A stretch of 64,000 nt of DNA, from NCBI GenBank assembly GCA_038373885.1, contig JAWZYV010019585.1:1-64000 (forward strand), read 5' to 3'. Under the pieces are notes generated by a model. It was not told where the DNA came from, made no database searches, and saw nothing but the letters and a program-made list of their open reading frames with translations. Shown in pieces: positions 47,031 to 57,880 of this stretch. Positions within the stretch are counted from its first letter, which is position 1; each line of letters begins with the position of its first letter. The stretch is from Cheiracanthium punctorium (taxonomy: Eukaryota; Arthropoda; Arachnida; Araneae; Cheiracanthiidae). The position numbers and the translations under genes are program-made.

Positions 47031-49440
47031 TAAAAGAAAAGTCTTGTTGTTTAATAAACTATTCCATTTAATAAAAATCAAAATTACTGTGATTACTTAA
47101 AAAATTGTTAAAATTTATCATAAAGTAAAACATTTGAAGAAATAAATGATGTTTATTATCCATTGAAGTGCTTATATTCGCGTAAAGCATGCGTTGAATT
47201 TTATTTGAAAAACTTACAAAAAAAAAAAATCCTAAATTTTAATCGTGAAAAAAAAAGGATTTACGCACTTTGGAAAAGTGAAAACAAGGAAAAAAATAAA
47301 CTTTGTTTTCTCTATTCGGGAAGGCAAAGTAATTGAAAGCAAAACCTTTTCACTGCAACGAAAAAAAATAAAAAAAATAAAAAAAATATTAAAGAGATGC
47401 TCCAATTAGAAGCAAAACAAGAGACGTGTTGAAAAACAAAGCTTATTTCTAATAGAAGGCTGAAATCAAAACCGAAAATTAGGAAAGTTTTAAAACAAGT
47501 AACACGTTCTATTATCGTGACAGTTTTACAAAGGATAAGCGCTTTCACGTTCTTTGGATGTTTCCTGGACCGTTTACAATTTTACTTCTTTGGAATATTA
47601 AGATTTAGAACGATATTAAGCTTTAAAAATATTTTCATTCTAATGAACGAAATTTTATTTACAAACAGCCAAGGAAGCCAGCTTTACCGCCCCGAAACAT
47701 GGATGTTCTTTTACTTGCAACTTACAGCATACTGCATATCAGCAATAAAAATAATGGATACCATCATACATTTCGTAATGCGAAAAATGACATACATTAA
47801 CTGCCGAATTTTAATTATAAATTCGTTATAAATTATTAATTTGTTATAACATAAGAAAAAACCGGCTTCTGTGATTACATTTGAAAGTAGGGGATATTTT
47901 CAAGAGTAGGCTTTTGGTAGGTTGCCCTCCTGCGAATTTCTAGTTTAGGCAAAACAAGATTTCCTTTTGCACATGCACGGTAAATACTTGATTACGGAAG
48001 TCCTCTTGGCAGTCGCTAGCAGCTTCCGAAGCCTGCCAATATACAGAAGTCCCCCATCCACCTCTGTTGAAGATCCAACTTTTGCGGGGAAACTCCAGGA
48101 AGGACGTTATGTAGCTCTAAACAACACACTTGGTGAAGTAAAATATTCTCTCATGGCAAACATAGAAATAAATTAGTTTTTATGAAATTGTAAAAAAGAA
48201 CGTCTCTCTGATACAGCGACCTTTTCGTGGCATTTCAAATTTGGAGAGTGAAATCAAATACGTATTGTGCACACATCAGCCTGCAAATCACGAAAACTTT
48301 TTTGAGCATCACTGAATGCATGATCATTAGTGAATATCACTCAAAATTCAGATTTGGAATTTTGAACGCGTTGTGTAATTTCTGTTCGATAACAAAGCAA
48401 GATGAAATTTCAATCCTATTAGCATGTTTGGCTGTTGTAAGATAAGACACGGATATGGCGCTTCTCTTCAAGGTTGGATCATTTGAGTAATCAGGGTTCG
48501 TCTTCCATAATTATGTACGTTTTTGTCGATCGCGGTGTTCACAACGTTGAATCAGTTTGCAGAACAAAATAACTAAAAACACAGGAAGAAATTTTTTTGT
48601 CAAAATAGCTCCATCTAAAGCCTGAAGCTGGAGCACGTAAAATAAGAAAAGCCAACAATATTTTACAGATCTTAAAATAAGTACTATTGCCAGCAAGAAC
48701 AAAAAAATAGAATTTCGTCAATATCATTCGATGTTTCCATTGCCAAGCATTTGAACGTTTTCCAATCACTGCTCGCTAAAGAACAAAAAAGGCGTTTTCA
48801 GAAGGTATCCTAAAACCAAGACACTTCTTTATGTCTAAAATAAGAACATTATTGTCTTGGTTGCATTAGCGGTTTAAAAAATAAGGACAATAGCAAGGGT
48901 ACAATAGCAATAGGAAAAATTACATTCCAACCATCTTGCTTTTTACAGAATCTGTCCCCTACATCACATAAAATAAATAAATAAATAAATAAATAAAATA
49001 AAAAATCAACTTCACCTCAGCTCAAATGCTTACAGAATAGCGATATATACAGTTGATTAAAACGGCTTTCCTAATTTTTATATAGCCCTCTTAGAAGCTA
49101 ACATTGTCTAGAAGGATAGTCTCATTTCCAAAAGCTTTAAACTACTTTCAGCATTATAACTGAAAATGGCTCAAATTAGCAAGACTACGTTAAAATAGCA
49201 CTTCAAACCTTTAAAAGAATAATACTCTTAGATTTAATGATCGACAAAATATCAAATTTCGTGCTCACTCAAGAGATAAATGATTCATAACAGACAACAC
49301 AACATTTAACTCATCTAATTTTGATTATACTTACCAAAAGAGTGAATTCGATCCAGAACTCTATTCAATTAAATTAGATGATGAATTAAAATATGCTCTA
49401 AAATTCTGTAGAGATGAATCGACTTGGTGGCTGTAACGCG
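47031..49440. other. Spacer with unexplained GC-richer patches
   Basis: A (AAAT)n microsatellite lies at about 48968-49003. A plus-strand frame at 47967-48176 (69 codons, including SSFRSLPIYRSPPSTSVEDP) is less AT-biased than its neighbours but matches no family I know. It could be an exon or chance. Confidence 0.35.
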
Positions 49441-50037
49441 GCCATCTGCTCGGGGAACGCAAACGGGGAGCCGAAAGATGACGTTATAAATGGTATGAAA
49501 GAGTCGGTCCTCGCATTCAAAGGCATTTTCTTTCGTGGATCGCCGAGAGGATGGCTGGATATACGAACCACGAATTGGCGGACATGCCCTTCGTGTTCAG
49601 TGCGGCCGATGGGAATGTCAGTGATACACACAGATATAACACAGATACTTTACTGGGATCGGTTTCCGATGAGATGCACTCCAGGTCGAAAAACATACGA
49701 GTGCTTGCATCGAACATTGTGTAAAACGGGATTCTTCACCGCGGCTGACCGGGATGCAGGGAGTGAAGGAGTATCAGTACGGTTGGAGAGGACATTCTGT
49801 GTAGGGCAGAAGATCAACCGGGATGTAGCACGTAAGTGGTGTGCTACGGGAGGAACGAATGAACCCCTATCGTACGCAGAAGGTACAAGCATTGTCACCG
49901 GCAGGGCCGTGCCCAGAAAAAAATTTCGGGAGGGGGGACCAAAAGCTGAAAAGGGCTCAATTTTTACACAAAAGGCTTCAGGCTTCATTATTATTGTTTT
50001 ATTAAGAAAATTTTTAATTTCGGGGGAGGTGGCGGAC

Positions 50038-51644
50038 CAGGCCCGGACTGGCCAGGTTGGCTGGTCGGCGATCGCCGAGGGTCCCCGGCCAAAGAGGACC
50101 CCGGAGAGGCATTCAATGATGGGCATACTACTTTATAATAAGAGTAATCTTACTATAAATGTCATGTCAATGTTTGTACGTATGTTTGTTCCTCTCTCAC
50201 GCTGAAACGGTTTGACCGGTTCGGATGAAATTTGAAATAAAGACAGTTAAAGTCCTAGATTAACAAACAGGCTACTTTTTATCACGCGAATAAAACATTG
50301 TTCCTATGATATAAAAAAACTACCTTTTATCAAAAAGAAAAAGAATCAAATTGAGCTTTTTTTACAAAGCCGTCGACAGATGGCGCAAACTTACAGAATA
50401 CGCTGTTTTTAATAAATAAAATCACCTGAATAAGTTTTTCCCTCTGACGTGGATTTATAAGCGGATACAGGGCAAAGCACACAAATCCGAAATAGATGTT
50501 GCACAAACAAAGAAACAAAACATAAGTTTTTGAAACTTTCATTCAGTTCGAATTATGCATTTTTCTGCGCGTCTTTTCCCACTTCTATTTCTGTATTACA
50601 TCCAGAAAAAAGGATATTAGAAATATCAATTTTGTTTTGTTTAATCACACACATGAATAATGATACACTTTCCAACTTAATGGTGGTATAAGGAAAGAAA
50701 ATTGAGAAGAAGCATGGATTATGATACGCTTTTAAAATACAGCACCTTAGTGCGTATTTAAAACTGAAAGTATTTCAGATTTTCTTACATTTTTTTTCCC
50801 TTTCCGTTTTTTGATAACGGCCGATATATCTAGAAACTCTTCAGAATTAATATAAGACGAAAATAATTTGTATCTTTATTTAGGTTTTTATCATTAAACC
50901 CCATCTTATTTTTGTAACCAGGGACGGCCCGACACGGTAAGCAAGGTAATCATCGCATCGATGCGCCGGCTTCGAAGGGGCTTCCTTCGAACTCAAAAAG
51001 TAAGTAGAACATAAAAGGGGGCGTCTTTTTTAGGTTAGCAGGGCACCACTTACCCTAGGACCGCCCCTGTTTGTAACCATCTCAATTTTAAATTCCATTC
51101 AGAATCTGAGATATTTCAGTTCCAAGGAAGCCGATGAAAAACACAAGATTTATTAAGATGGCGGACCAACTGGTCGCCGGAAGCGGCTAGTTTGATATAT
51201 ATCAGAGTAATTTGATTATTTATTTCCCAGTAATCTTACGTAGTTACGCAGCGGATGATCCCAGAAACCCCGCGACTCAAGGGGGCCCCCGAAAAGGCAG
51301 GGTCCCAAAATCTCTAAAATTTTTAAATGCGATTCTTAGCAACTAAACCTAAACTTCAAATATTACATATTATATATCTATTACTTTTAAATCCCCAGTG
51401 ACAGGCAGGTCCTGATTACCGGGCGGAAATTTGGGGCTGGTGCCCGGGGGTCCCCCAACAAAGAGGGGGGCGGGCCCCCAAATTGTTCTTTGAGTTTAAA
51501 AATTTGAAAATGTTGAAAACGTTTTCGAAAGAGGGCCCCCTATGAAGCTTTTGCCCAGGGCCCCCTACTTGACACATCGACTCCAGGGGCCCCCTTTTCA
51601 ATCTATAGCCGAAGGCCCCCAAAGGAGCCAGTCCGGGCCTGGGG
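50038..51644. mobile_element. hAT-type non-autonomous element, ~1.6 kb, itself interrupted
   Basis: The ends CAGGCCCGGACTGGC (50038) and GCCAGTCCGGGCCTG (51630-51644) are perfect inverted repeats. The flanks TGGCGGAC and GGGCAGAC agree at 6 of 8 bases, compatible with an aged 8-bp duplication. Many 'gggcccc' blocks lie near both ends. No transposase is visible. Confidence 0.6.
50919..51069. mobile_element. hAT-type MITE, 151 bp, perfect 8-bp TSD
   Basis: Ends are CAGGGACGGCCC and GGACCGCCCCTG. The target duplication TTTGTAAC is perfect at 50911-50918 and 51070-51077. It sits inside the 50038-51644 element, so it is the youngest layer. Confidence 0.9.
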
Positions 51645-52400
51645 CAGACCCCCTGGTCCTCCCCCCTCCCGCCGGCCTTTGTCTTGGTCACCAGTGGACT
51701 ATCAGTCACGAGTCGACTTCGCACGTTGGAACCTCCAACAGAATGCAGCGCAACCGGATTTCAGTACAAATGTTCTGTTTACGGACTAGTGCACTTTCAT
51801 CCGTAAGACCGATTTTAAAACCCACAACTCACACACGTGGGCATCTACGAACCCGCATGTCTCAAGTCCTCATTCGTTCCATCGACGGTTCTCCGTAAAT
51901 GTTTGGGCAGGGACCGTCCATGATCATTTGGTTGGCCCATACCTCCTGCCACACCGTTTGGACGGCAAATCGTATCACCGATTCCTACGAGAGGCGTTGC
52001 TGGAGATGCTGCAACCGATTCCAATCTTCATCAGATAGAGAATGTGGCTCCAACATGACGGTGCGCCTGCACACTACAGCTTTAGTGTGCGGAATACTTT
52101 AGATGCAACATTCCTAGAGCGAAGGATTGGTCGAGGTAGTCCCATAGCTTGGCCACCAAGATCGCCGGATCTCTCGTGTTTGTACTTTTTGCTGTGGGAC
52201 CATATGAAAACCCTAATCTACGACTGCTTTATTGAAACCGATATGGATCTAGTCGCCAAGATCTCCGTTGTTGCTAGCGATATTAAGGAAATGCCAGGAT
52301 CATCTCAAATGTGCGTCTGTCCCTATCCCGTAGATGTGAAGCCTACATTACAGCTGGCGGATGCTCTTTTAGTAATTTCTTTGAGCATGGACTGTAATTC

Positions 52401-52674
52401 CATTACTACTAATATAATATTTTCTGAAGTATCTCCTCTCATTCTTGTGCTACTTCTATAGATGTGCCAGTGGAAAACTACCTTTTAACGTCTTACCGCT
52501 TGTATTCCGACCAACCTTTCACACTATTTCCAGCGCCACCAAGCGGTTCGCCGTTTGCGTTCCGACCGTACTTTCTATGGCAAAATTTGCTCGTCTAGAT
52601 GCGTTCTATTACCCCATAAAGTTTTGGCTACTTTTTTAGATTCACCCTATACTCAGCAATAAAATGGTTTTCAA
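52401..52674. other. 3' part of the DD41D mariner element
   Basis: The sequence 'cggttcgccgtttgcgttcc' (52543-52562) has an inverted counterpart at about 49455-49474 ('ggaacgcaaacggggagcc'), so these are probably subterminal inverted repeats. The element may end at 'gattcaccctata' near 52651. Confidence 0.5.
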
Positions 52675-52914
52675 GTTCTAATTTATAAAAATCAATCATA
52701 ACAAACAAAAGCAAGTCAAGTTTACACCTCTTTCAAAACTCTTAAAGTTCAAAATCCATCGCTTATAAAATACTAAACCTATTATTTCTTTTCTCGAAGT
52801 AGCTGTTATTCAACTGGATAAGATTCATAGCAATAATTTGGACAATAAGCTGGCGGATTGTTCGGCTAAACAAGCAGCCTAAAAATTACCAGACAATAAA
52901 TATCTCTCAATCCC
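52675..52914 (+). pseudogene. LINE ORF2 RNase H fragment, 5' part (interrupted by LTR element)
   Basis: The plus-strand frame at 52798-52914 reads EVAVIQLDKIHSNNLDNKLA, then DCSAKQAA, one stop, then KLPDNKYLSIP. The pattern H-x6-N-x-L-A-D-x-x-A-K is the end of the RNase H domain of I/Jockey-type non-LTR retrotransposons. The frame is cut at 52914 by the LTR element and resumes on its other side at 57944. Confidence 0.65.
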
Positions 52915-53572
52915 TGTGGTGTAGAATCCAGAGGGAGACATTTTATATTTGCTAAAAGTAATTTATGCTATTTTATCGTATAGTGGAATTTGCGCAACAA
53001 CCAGGAACGCCATGCCGATAGAGATATTTTATTGACATTATCAAAAATTACAGGTTATTTAAGGTTAGTGCGGTGGCTGGCAAAATAGCGACAAGAGACG
53101 TGACCTGTTGGGCAGAGATCAAAGCATGAAGTGTGTGAGAAAAAGGGCTGAGAACCGAAAGCCAACCTGGCGATGGAGCTGAGCGCTAAAAGGAACTGCC
53201 GCCAAATAAATCGCCAGAATGTAAAAATGAAAAGAAACGTTGGGCCTTACATGCGTATGCTAAAATTTAAATGTGACACGCCACAGGAGTGATCAATAGA
53301 GAAATAATGTAACCTATGCAAAATTATTAAAGCCCCGTGGGAACGAATAAAATAAAATAAATTCTCAGACAAAAGGCACCAACAAATTGTATTGCTAATG
53401 CTAAAACCAAAGTAATTTAAGAAAAAGTTAAATAGCATTATGGAGAGATGGGAGATTTAAAAATGGCAAAGAGTATTAAATTTAGAATAGGTGAAGGGAA
53501 AACAGTAGTAATTTAAATGTGTGAATTAACTGTAAGAAAATTAATTATAAATATGTGATTAACTGCATCACA
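52915..53572 (-). repeat. Complete 3' LTR (658 bp)
   Basis: It starts TGTGATGCAG on the minus strand and ends GGATTCTACACCACA. A polyadenylation signal AATAAA lies at 53028-53033 (minus), 113 bp before the end, marking the R region. It is preceded by the purine-rich tract 'ttggggaga'. It abuts the ATCCC target duplication. Confidence 0.88.
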
Positions 53573-54666
53573 TATATCTCCCCAAAGGCCACAAAAAAAA
53601 ATCTGTAGCAACCAATACAAAAGTCCAGCCACGAAAATACAAAAAATTTCAGCCATCAATATAAACAAAAAAATCAGCTAGCAAACACACAAAAATCACA
53701 ATATTAAAATACAACACATATAACAGTTTTTTTTAACATGTCGACATGAAAGATAAAAAATGGAAAAGAGAGCAACGTTTCTGGAAGATGTGGCACAGTT
53801 TACTAATGCAGTCCTTATTTTGATAAACAATGTTCATATATAACAGTCACTTATGACATTCTCAAAAGCTGCGTAGTCGTACCACTGAATTAATATATTA
53901 GGCCTTTAAAAAATACAGCATAATGTTAAAAACATCATGACTAACGTTCTAAGAAATATGTGTGCACACAATACAGTTACAATATCATAAAAATTTAAAA
54001 ACAGTTTGGCTTGGTCATTAAAAATAGTAAAAATCTTGCATATACGTTATGTAGTGAAAACTACATTTTAAAAATGACCATTCATGTGGTACGTAAACAA
54101 ATTGTTTACATAAAAATAACATGAAAACACAATTAAAATACAGATAAATTCAACATATAATATAATACACCATTCAAAAATAAAATTTGTGACTATGAAA
54201 ATACACAATTCTATGCAAAAAATTATACACAATACGAAAAATTTTAAAAAGGTGTGTGAGCTTGAAGTGAAAGAAAAAAATTGTGTAAAAAGAAAAATAT
54301 GTGTAAGAAATTTGAAAAAATTAAAAGTTGTAGCCTTGCTGGCACAGCGAAGGTCTACAAAATTGCAAGCAGCACATGACTGACAAGCATTTCCTAATTC
54401 AGTCAAAGCAAAAGAAACATTTTCTACTCATTGCAAAAAAAGCCTAACCATTAACTTTACTTATTATTATTTTTAACTAACAAAAAAAACTACAAACAAG
54501 CAGCTGCACATAAATAATCAAACGAACCTAGAAAGCATTGCCAAACACAACGTGAAACTCACATACACAAGTGTTATCTGTTGGACCAGCCAGACAGTAC
54601 ACAACATAAATACATTTCAAACAAGCGGGCCCCAATCAAATTTAAATAAAAAAACACATACATACA
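53573..54666 (-). other. 3' region of the LTR element between pol and LTR
   Basis: AT-rich. A minus-strand frame at 54068-54406 is strongly hydrophobic (long F/I/C/V runs), but AT-rich DNA produces this by chance and I see no envelope-type motif, signal or cleavage site. I regard it as non-coding. The purine tract next to the LTR (53573-53586) would prime plus-strand synthesis. Confidence 0.6.
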
Positions 54667-55338
54667 TCAATGTCTAGCTCGCAAATTATAACGTGGTGCA
54701 GGAGCAACAGAAGAAACACTCTGCTGAAAATTGTCACAGAGATAGCTAGTTCGCAAAGGAGCAGAAATAAGCCTATGAATGTGAACACGCCTAAGCGGAG
54801 AGTGCGGAGAATTAAGTCTTTGAATAGTAAAAGAGATTGGTGAATGTTTAATTATTACCTGAAAAGGTCCCTCAAATTTAGGTTTAAACTTGCCAATATA
54901 CTTTAAGTAAACAATGTCCTTTTCGTTAATATTTCTTAGCTTAGCATGTTTAGAATGCTGAAAATTTCTACTAAGTTGAGCATCCTGAATATTTCTATAC
55001 GCTTGCTTATAAATTCCGTCTAATTCTTTTAATAATTTGTATGTGTGGAAGTCATTAAGGCATGGTTCAGTAGCATTTAAATCAAAAGTGTCAAAAATAA
55101 GAGACAGTTCTCTTCCAAAGTGTAACAAATATGTACTGAAACCAGTAGAAGAATGAATTGAGCCATTATATAGTGATTTATGAATTAAAAGTGCATGTTC
55201 AAAACTATGTCCATCCAATAGTAAAGAATTAACAGAATATTTAATAGAAGTATTAATACGTTCTGCAATAGAATTAGATTGCGGGTGTCCAGCAGAGGAG
55301 TGATTAATTTTTATACCTATTTTGTCATGAAAACGCAT
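54667..55338 (-). pseudogene. Gypsy integrase C-terminal part, separated by a 1-base frameshift
   Basis: It continues the integrase of 55325-57670. The catalytic Glu is in SNSIAERIN. The GPY/F-type module is KFKPKFEGPFQVI, and the protein ends RYNLRARH, as many gypsy pol proteins do. Counting across the shift, 35 residues separate the second Asp (LSDLGPQF) from this Glu, giving the D,D35E pattern. The break is one extra T in a TTTT run near 55333-55336, which could be a real mutation or a homopolymer sequencing error. Confidence 0.85.
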
Positions 55339-57670
55339 TAAATGTAGAAGAAATAAATTGTGGTCCTAAGTCGGATAAAATTACAGCAGGACGACCATAT
55401 GTCGTAAAATATTTTAAAAGTGCTTCAACAACAACATTGGCATTTGTTGAGCCAAGAGGTACTAATTCAAGGTGTCTAGAAAAATGATCCGTAACTGTAA
55501 GTACAGTTTTTCCATTTGAAAATGGCCCAACAAGATCAATAGCAATAGTGTGGCCAGGAAATTTAGGAGTGTATGTTTGTGACAAAGGTGCAGGACGCAC
55601 AGGGTGATGTTTTACTTGAATACACCTAGTACAAGAAGCAACAAAGTTTACTGTGTCATTATAAATACCTTTCCAGAAGTATCTGGAAGTTAGAAATTCA
55701 TATGTTTTTTTAAGTCCAAAGTGAGAAAGGTGTGCGATAGTTAAAACCTTAGCTTTTAGAGATTGTGGTACAACAATAGTGTAATAATATTCATTTTTGT
55801 ACATAGAAAACTTTTCACACATTAACAATTTATTATCAGGATGTATCAAAAATGCAGGAAACTTTTCTGCATGACCTTTTTCTAAAATTTCATTATAAAT
55901 AGGGGAAAGTTCAGCATCTTTTTGCTGTTCAGAGAGAAATGTTACATGAGAAACCTCCAAAAGAGGATCTCTACCATGAGGAGTTTCTGTAACCAAATAA
56001 TTAACAAAATGCTCATTATTATTCAATTGATTGTCGTCAACAATTGGTAAAATACAATCTTTTTCAAAAATTAAATTAGGATTAGTATCAAGAGTTTGTG
56101 TAACAGATTCAAAATTATCTAGAGACAAATAATCAGCCAACACATTTTGTGAACCTGGGATATGTTCAAATCTAAAAGAATATTCTGACAATTCCATAAG
56201 CCATCTGGTTACAGTGTCAGGAGGATTAGTTGTCTTCTTATATTTTTTTAGAGGAGCACTATCAGACAATATTACAAATTCTCTGTTATACAAATAATAT
56301 TTAAATGCAATTACACCTTTATAAATTGCCATTAATTCCAACTTTATGGCTGGATATTTTTGTTCTGCCTTGTTTAAAGATTTTGAAAAATAGGCTACAG
56401 GCAACAATTGGTAATCAAATTTTTGTAACAGGCAAGCACTAATGGCGACTGACGAAGCATCAGTGTTTAAATAGAAATTTTTGCTCCAGTCAGGTAGACG
56501 AACCATAGGCTGCGAAAAGAAAATTTGTTGAATCTGTTTAAATAATTGATCATGAAATTCAGTCCATTCAAATTTTGCCTTAGGAGTAGTCAAAAAGATT
56601 AATGGTTGTACAATTTCAGAAAAAGCAGGAATTAAATGTTTATAAAAAGTAGCTAATCCAATAAATCTCTTTAACTGACGTTTAGTGGAGGGAGTAGGGA
56701 AGGAAGTAATTTTAGCAATATTATTTTTAATAGGTTTGATGCAATGATTTTCAAATGTTTTTCGATGATTTAGCTCCAAAGTATATGGATCCACATCCCA
56801 AATGATAACTGTAGTATCCTTAGAGCCTGTAGCTAGTTTCTTTCCATCATTAGAAAAACGACAAAACCAAACTTCATCACAATGTTCTTTGAGGATCTGG
56901 ACTGTTTCACAAGGAAACTGCTCTTTTGTACAAGTATGACCGATAAGGAGAGATACATTATCTAGATTATTTTCTGACTTTGAATTATGGTAGGGGCATC
57001 TGTCCTTTTGCAATTCAACAGCCTGATGAAGTAGTGTCTGTAACCTTCTTGGGGGCAACATGACAGAAGGTGGTACGAAAGCTTGCAATTTTTCCATTAG
57101 CTTTTGCCGAGAATGTGTTCCTTTTCCATCCCAATGTGACATGCGTCTCAATTCTTCACCAGTGCTGCACATCATGTAACTGCTTAATTCATGTACTCTA
57201 TTTGTGTTAAAGCGTAATGGAGTCAGCTCATGTCGCAGACACTGTAAAGCCTCCAAAACATGGCCATCTTCAAGATACTCAAGATATTTTTGTTCAAGCA
57301 ATAAAAATTTCATTTCTATGAGGCAATTTTGAGTTTCTAGAAGAGGTTTTAAATCAGAAAGAGCAACTTCAGCCTTGAACCAATCCCCATCCATAACATG
57401 GGCCTGGAACTTGGCAGCAGATGGGTGATCCAACCTACATCCTGACTCTTTCATTAACTGTTCTGCAGTACGATTAAGACCAAGACCTCGGGGATGCTGA
57501 CCAATTAGACGTATTATGTCCTGATCTGTTTGGGATCTTATCTTTGTGGATATCGTCTTGTGAACGTCTCCATTGATTTCCACATTATCTTCAAAGGAAC
57601 AAGTACCGTTTTGCAAGTCATTACTAGTTGAAGCTGATTCTCCATTGTGACAACCATTGCTCGCTTGCAT
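55325..57670 (-). CDS. Chimeric frame: WDR26 (LisH-CTLH-first WD40) fused to gypsy pol, 781 codons
   Basis: Residues 1-309 are the N-terminal part of WDR26, a subunit of the CTLH/GID ubiquitin ligase. LisH is about 50-80 ([20 protein letters not shown]), CTLH/CRA about 83-225 ([37 protein letters not shown]), and the first WD40 repeat about 256-296 ([20 protein letters not shown]). At about residue 309 (TFENH, 56744-56752) it passes in frame into pol: the end of reverse transcriptase ([20 protein letters not shown]), RNase H about 370-500 ([35 protein letters not shown]), the integrase zinc finger about 640-690 (HLSH; CTRC) and core ([16 protein letters not shown]). No intron or stop occurs in 2.3 kb. 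The ATG at 57670 is the first in this frame after a TAA at 57788-57790. No promoter is retained, so expression is doubtful. Confidence 0.85.
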   Translation of the reverse strand: MQASNGCHNGESASTSNDLQNGTCSFEDNVEINGDVHKTISTKIRSQTDQDIIRLIGQHPRGLGLNRTAEQLMKESGCRLDHPSAAKFQAHVMDGDWFKAEVALSDLKPLLETQNCLIEMKFLLLEQKYLEYLEDGHVLEALQCLRHELTPLRFNTNRVHELSSYMMCSTGEELRRMSHWDGKGTHSRQKLMEKLQAFVPPSVMLPPRRLQTLLHQAVELQKDRCPYHNSKSENNLDNVSLLIGHTCTKEQFPCETVQILKEHCDEVWFCRFSNDGKKLATGSKDTTVIIWDVDPYTLELNHRKTFENHCIKPIKNNIAKITSFPTPSTKRQLKRFIGLATFYKHLIPAFSEIVQPLIFLTTPKAKFEWTEFHDQLFKQIQQIFFSQPMVRLPDWSKNFYLNTDASSVAISACLLQKFDYQLLPVAYFSKSLNKAEQKYPAIKLELMAIYKGVIAFKYYLYNREFVILSDSAPLKKYKKTTNPPDTVTRWLMELSEYSFRFEHIPGSQNVLADYLSLDNFESVTQTLDTNPNLIFEKDCILPIVDDNQLNNNEHFVNYLVTETPHGRDPLLEVSHVTFLSEQQKDAELSPIYNEILEKGHAEKFPAFLIHPDNKLLMCEKFSMYKNEYYYTIVVPQSLKAKVLTIAHLSHFGLKKTYEFLTSRYFWKGIYNDTVNFVASCTRCIQVKHHPVRPAPLSQTYTPKFPGHTIAIDLVGPFSNGKTVLTVTDHFSRHLELVPLGSTNANVVVEALLKYFTTYGRPAVILSDLGPQFISSTFNAFS

Positions 57671-57880
57671 GTTAGTACTGACTGCAGAAAAGCGCTGCTT
57701 TTTTAAGGGTGGGGAAGATACTCCACCGTCGTCGGAATCTGCACTCGATGCCAGGCTTGCTTGAAATGCGACTTTTTTGAATCCACTTTATTTTCGCTTT
57801 TCCAAAACTCAAACGATATCCATCAAGGTATCATCGAATAGCTCTCCCACAGAGCTCACTAGTCGTCGTATGCCACCATC
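56745..57880 (-). pseudogene. WDR26: WDR26 retrocopy, 5' portion captured in an LTR element
   Basis: This is the host-derived part alone: about 210 bases of 5'UTR (57880-57671) and roughly 307 codons. Vertebrate WDR26 genes have many introns; here coding sequence for LisH, CTLH and one WD40 repeat runs without any, so the source was spliced mRNA. The remaining WD40 repeats needed for the propeller are missing. Thirty-nine codons upstream of the ATG, back to a TAA, are open and protein-like ([20 protein letters not shown]). Either the host protein starts farther upstream and this copy lost that start, or it is UTR. The captured 5' end at 57880 may correspond to the host cap site. Confidence 0.85.

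Larger units (their letters stand above)
49905..51695. mobile_element. Compound insertion that splits the mariner pseudogene
   Basis: From 'cagggccgtgcccagaa' (about 49907) to near 'gccggcctttgtc' (about 51683) the sequence is unrelated to the transposase and dominated by G- and C-runs. It contains the elements at 50038-51644 and 50919-51069. The outermost layer's exact ends are uncertain. Confidence 0.5.
49551..52400 (+). pseudogene. DD41D-type Tc1-mariner transposase with DUF4817 head, split and decayed
   Basis: The N-terminal part (49551 to about 49905) starts MAGYTNHELADMPFVFSAAD, the arthropod DUF4817-type head, followed by a degraded helix-turn-helix region. The catalytic part resumes at about 51700 (RVDFARWNLQQNAAQPDFST, then NVLFTD) and runs in one frame to about 52400 through RFSVNVWAGTVHDHLVGPYL, MWLQHDGAPAHYSF and WPPRSPDLSCLYFLLW. 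In-frame stops occur just after the first catalytic Asp (FTD-stop) and before MWLQHD. From the second Asp to the third catalytic position there are 41 residues (DD41D spacing), but the third Asp has become Tyr. The 1.8 kb between the halves is younger mobile DNA. Confidence 0.75.

Noticed and set aside
49414..50205. 263-codon plus-strand frame over the DUF4817 region
   Set aside because: It is in the wrong frame relative to the recognisable MAGYTNHELADM… head and runs through the later GC-rich insert.
51416..51898. Frames of 102 and 118 codons in the GC-rich stretch
   Set aside because: They cover G/C-run mobile sequence and cross from the hAT-type element into the mariner fossil out of frame.
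54068..54406. Hydrophobic 112-codon frame downstream of pol as a possible envelope gene
   Set aside because: Composition follows from AT-rich DNA; no signal peptide with mature domain, cleavage site or glycoprotein motif is visible.
53573..54666. A second pol or gag gene in the LTR element
   Set aside because: No gag, protease or zinc-knuckle motif is seen on either strand; gag really is absent from this copy.
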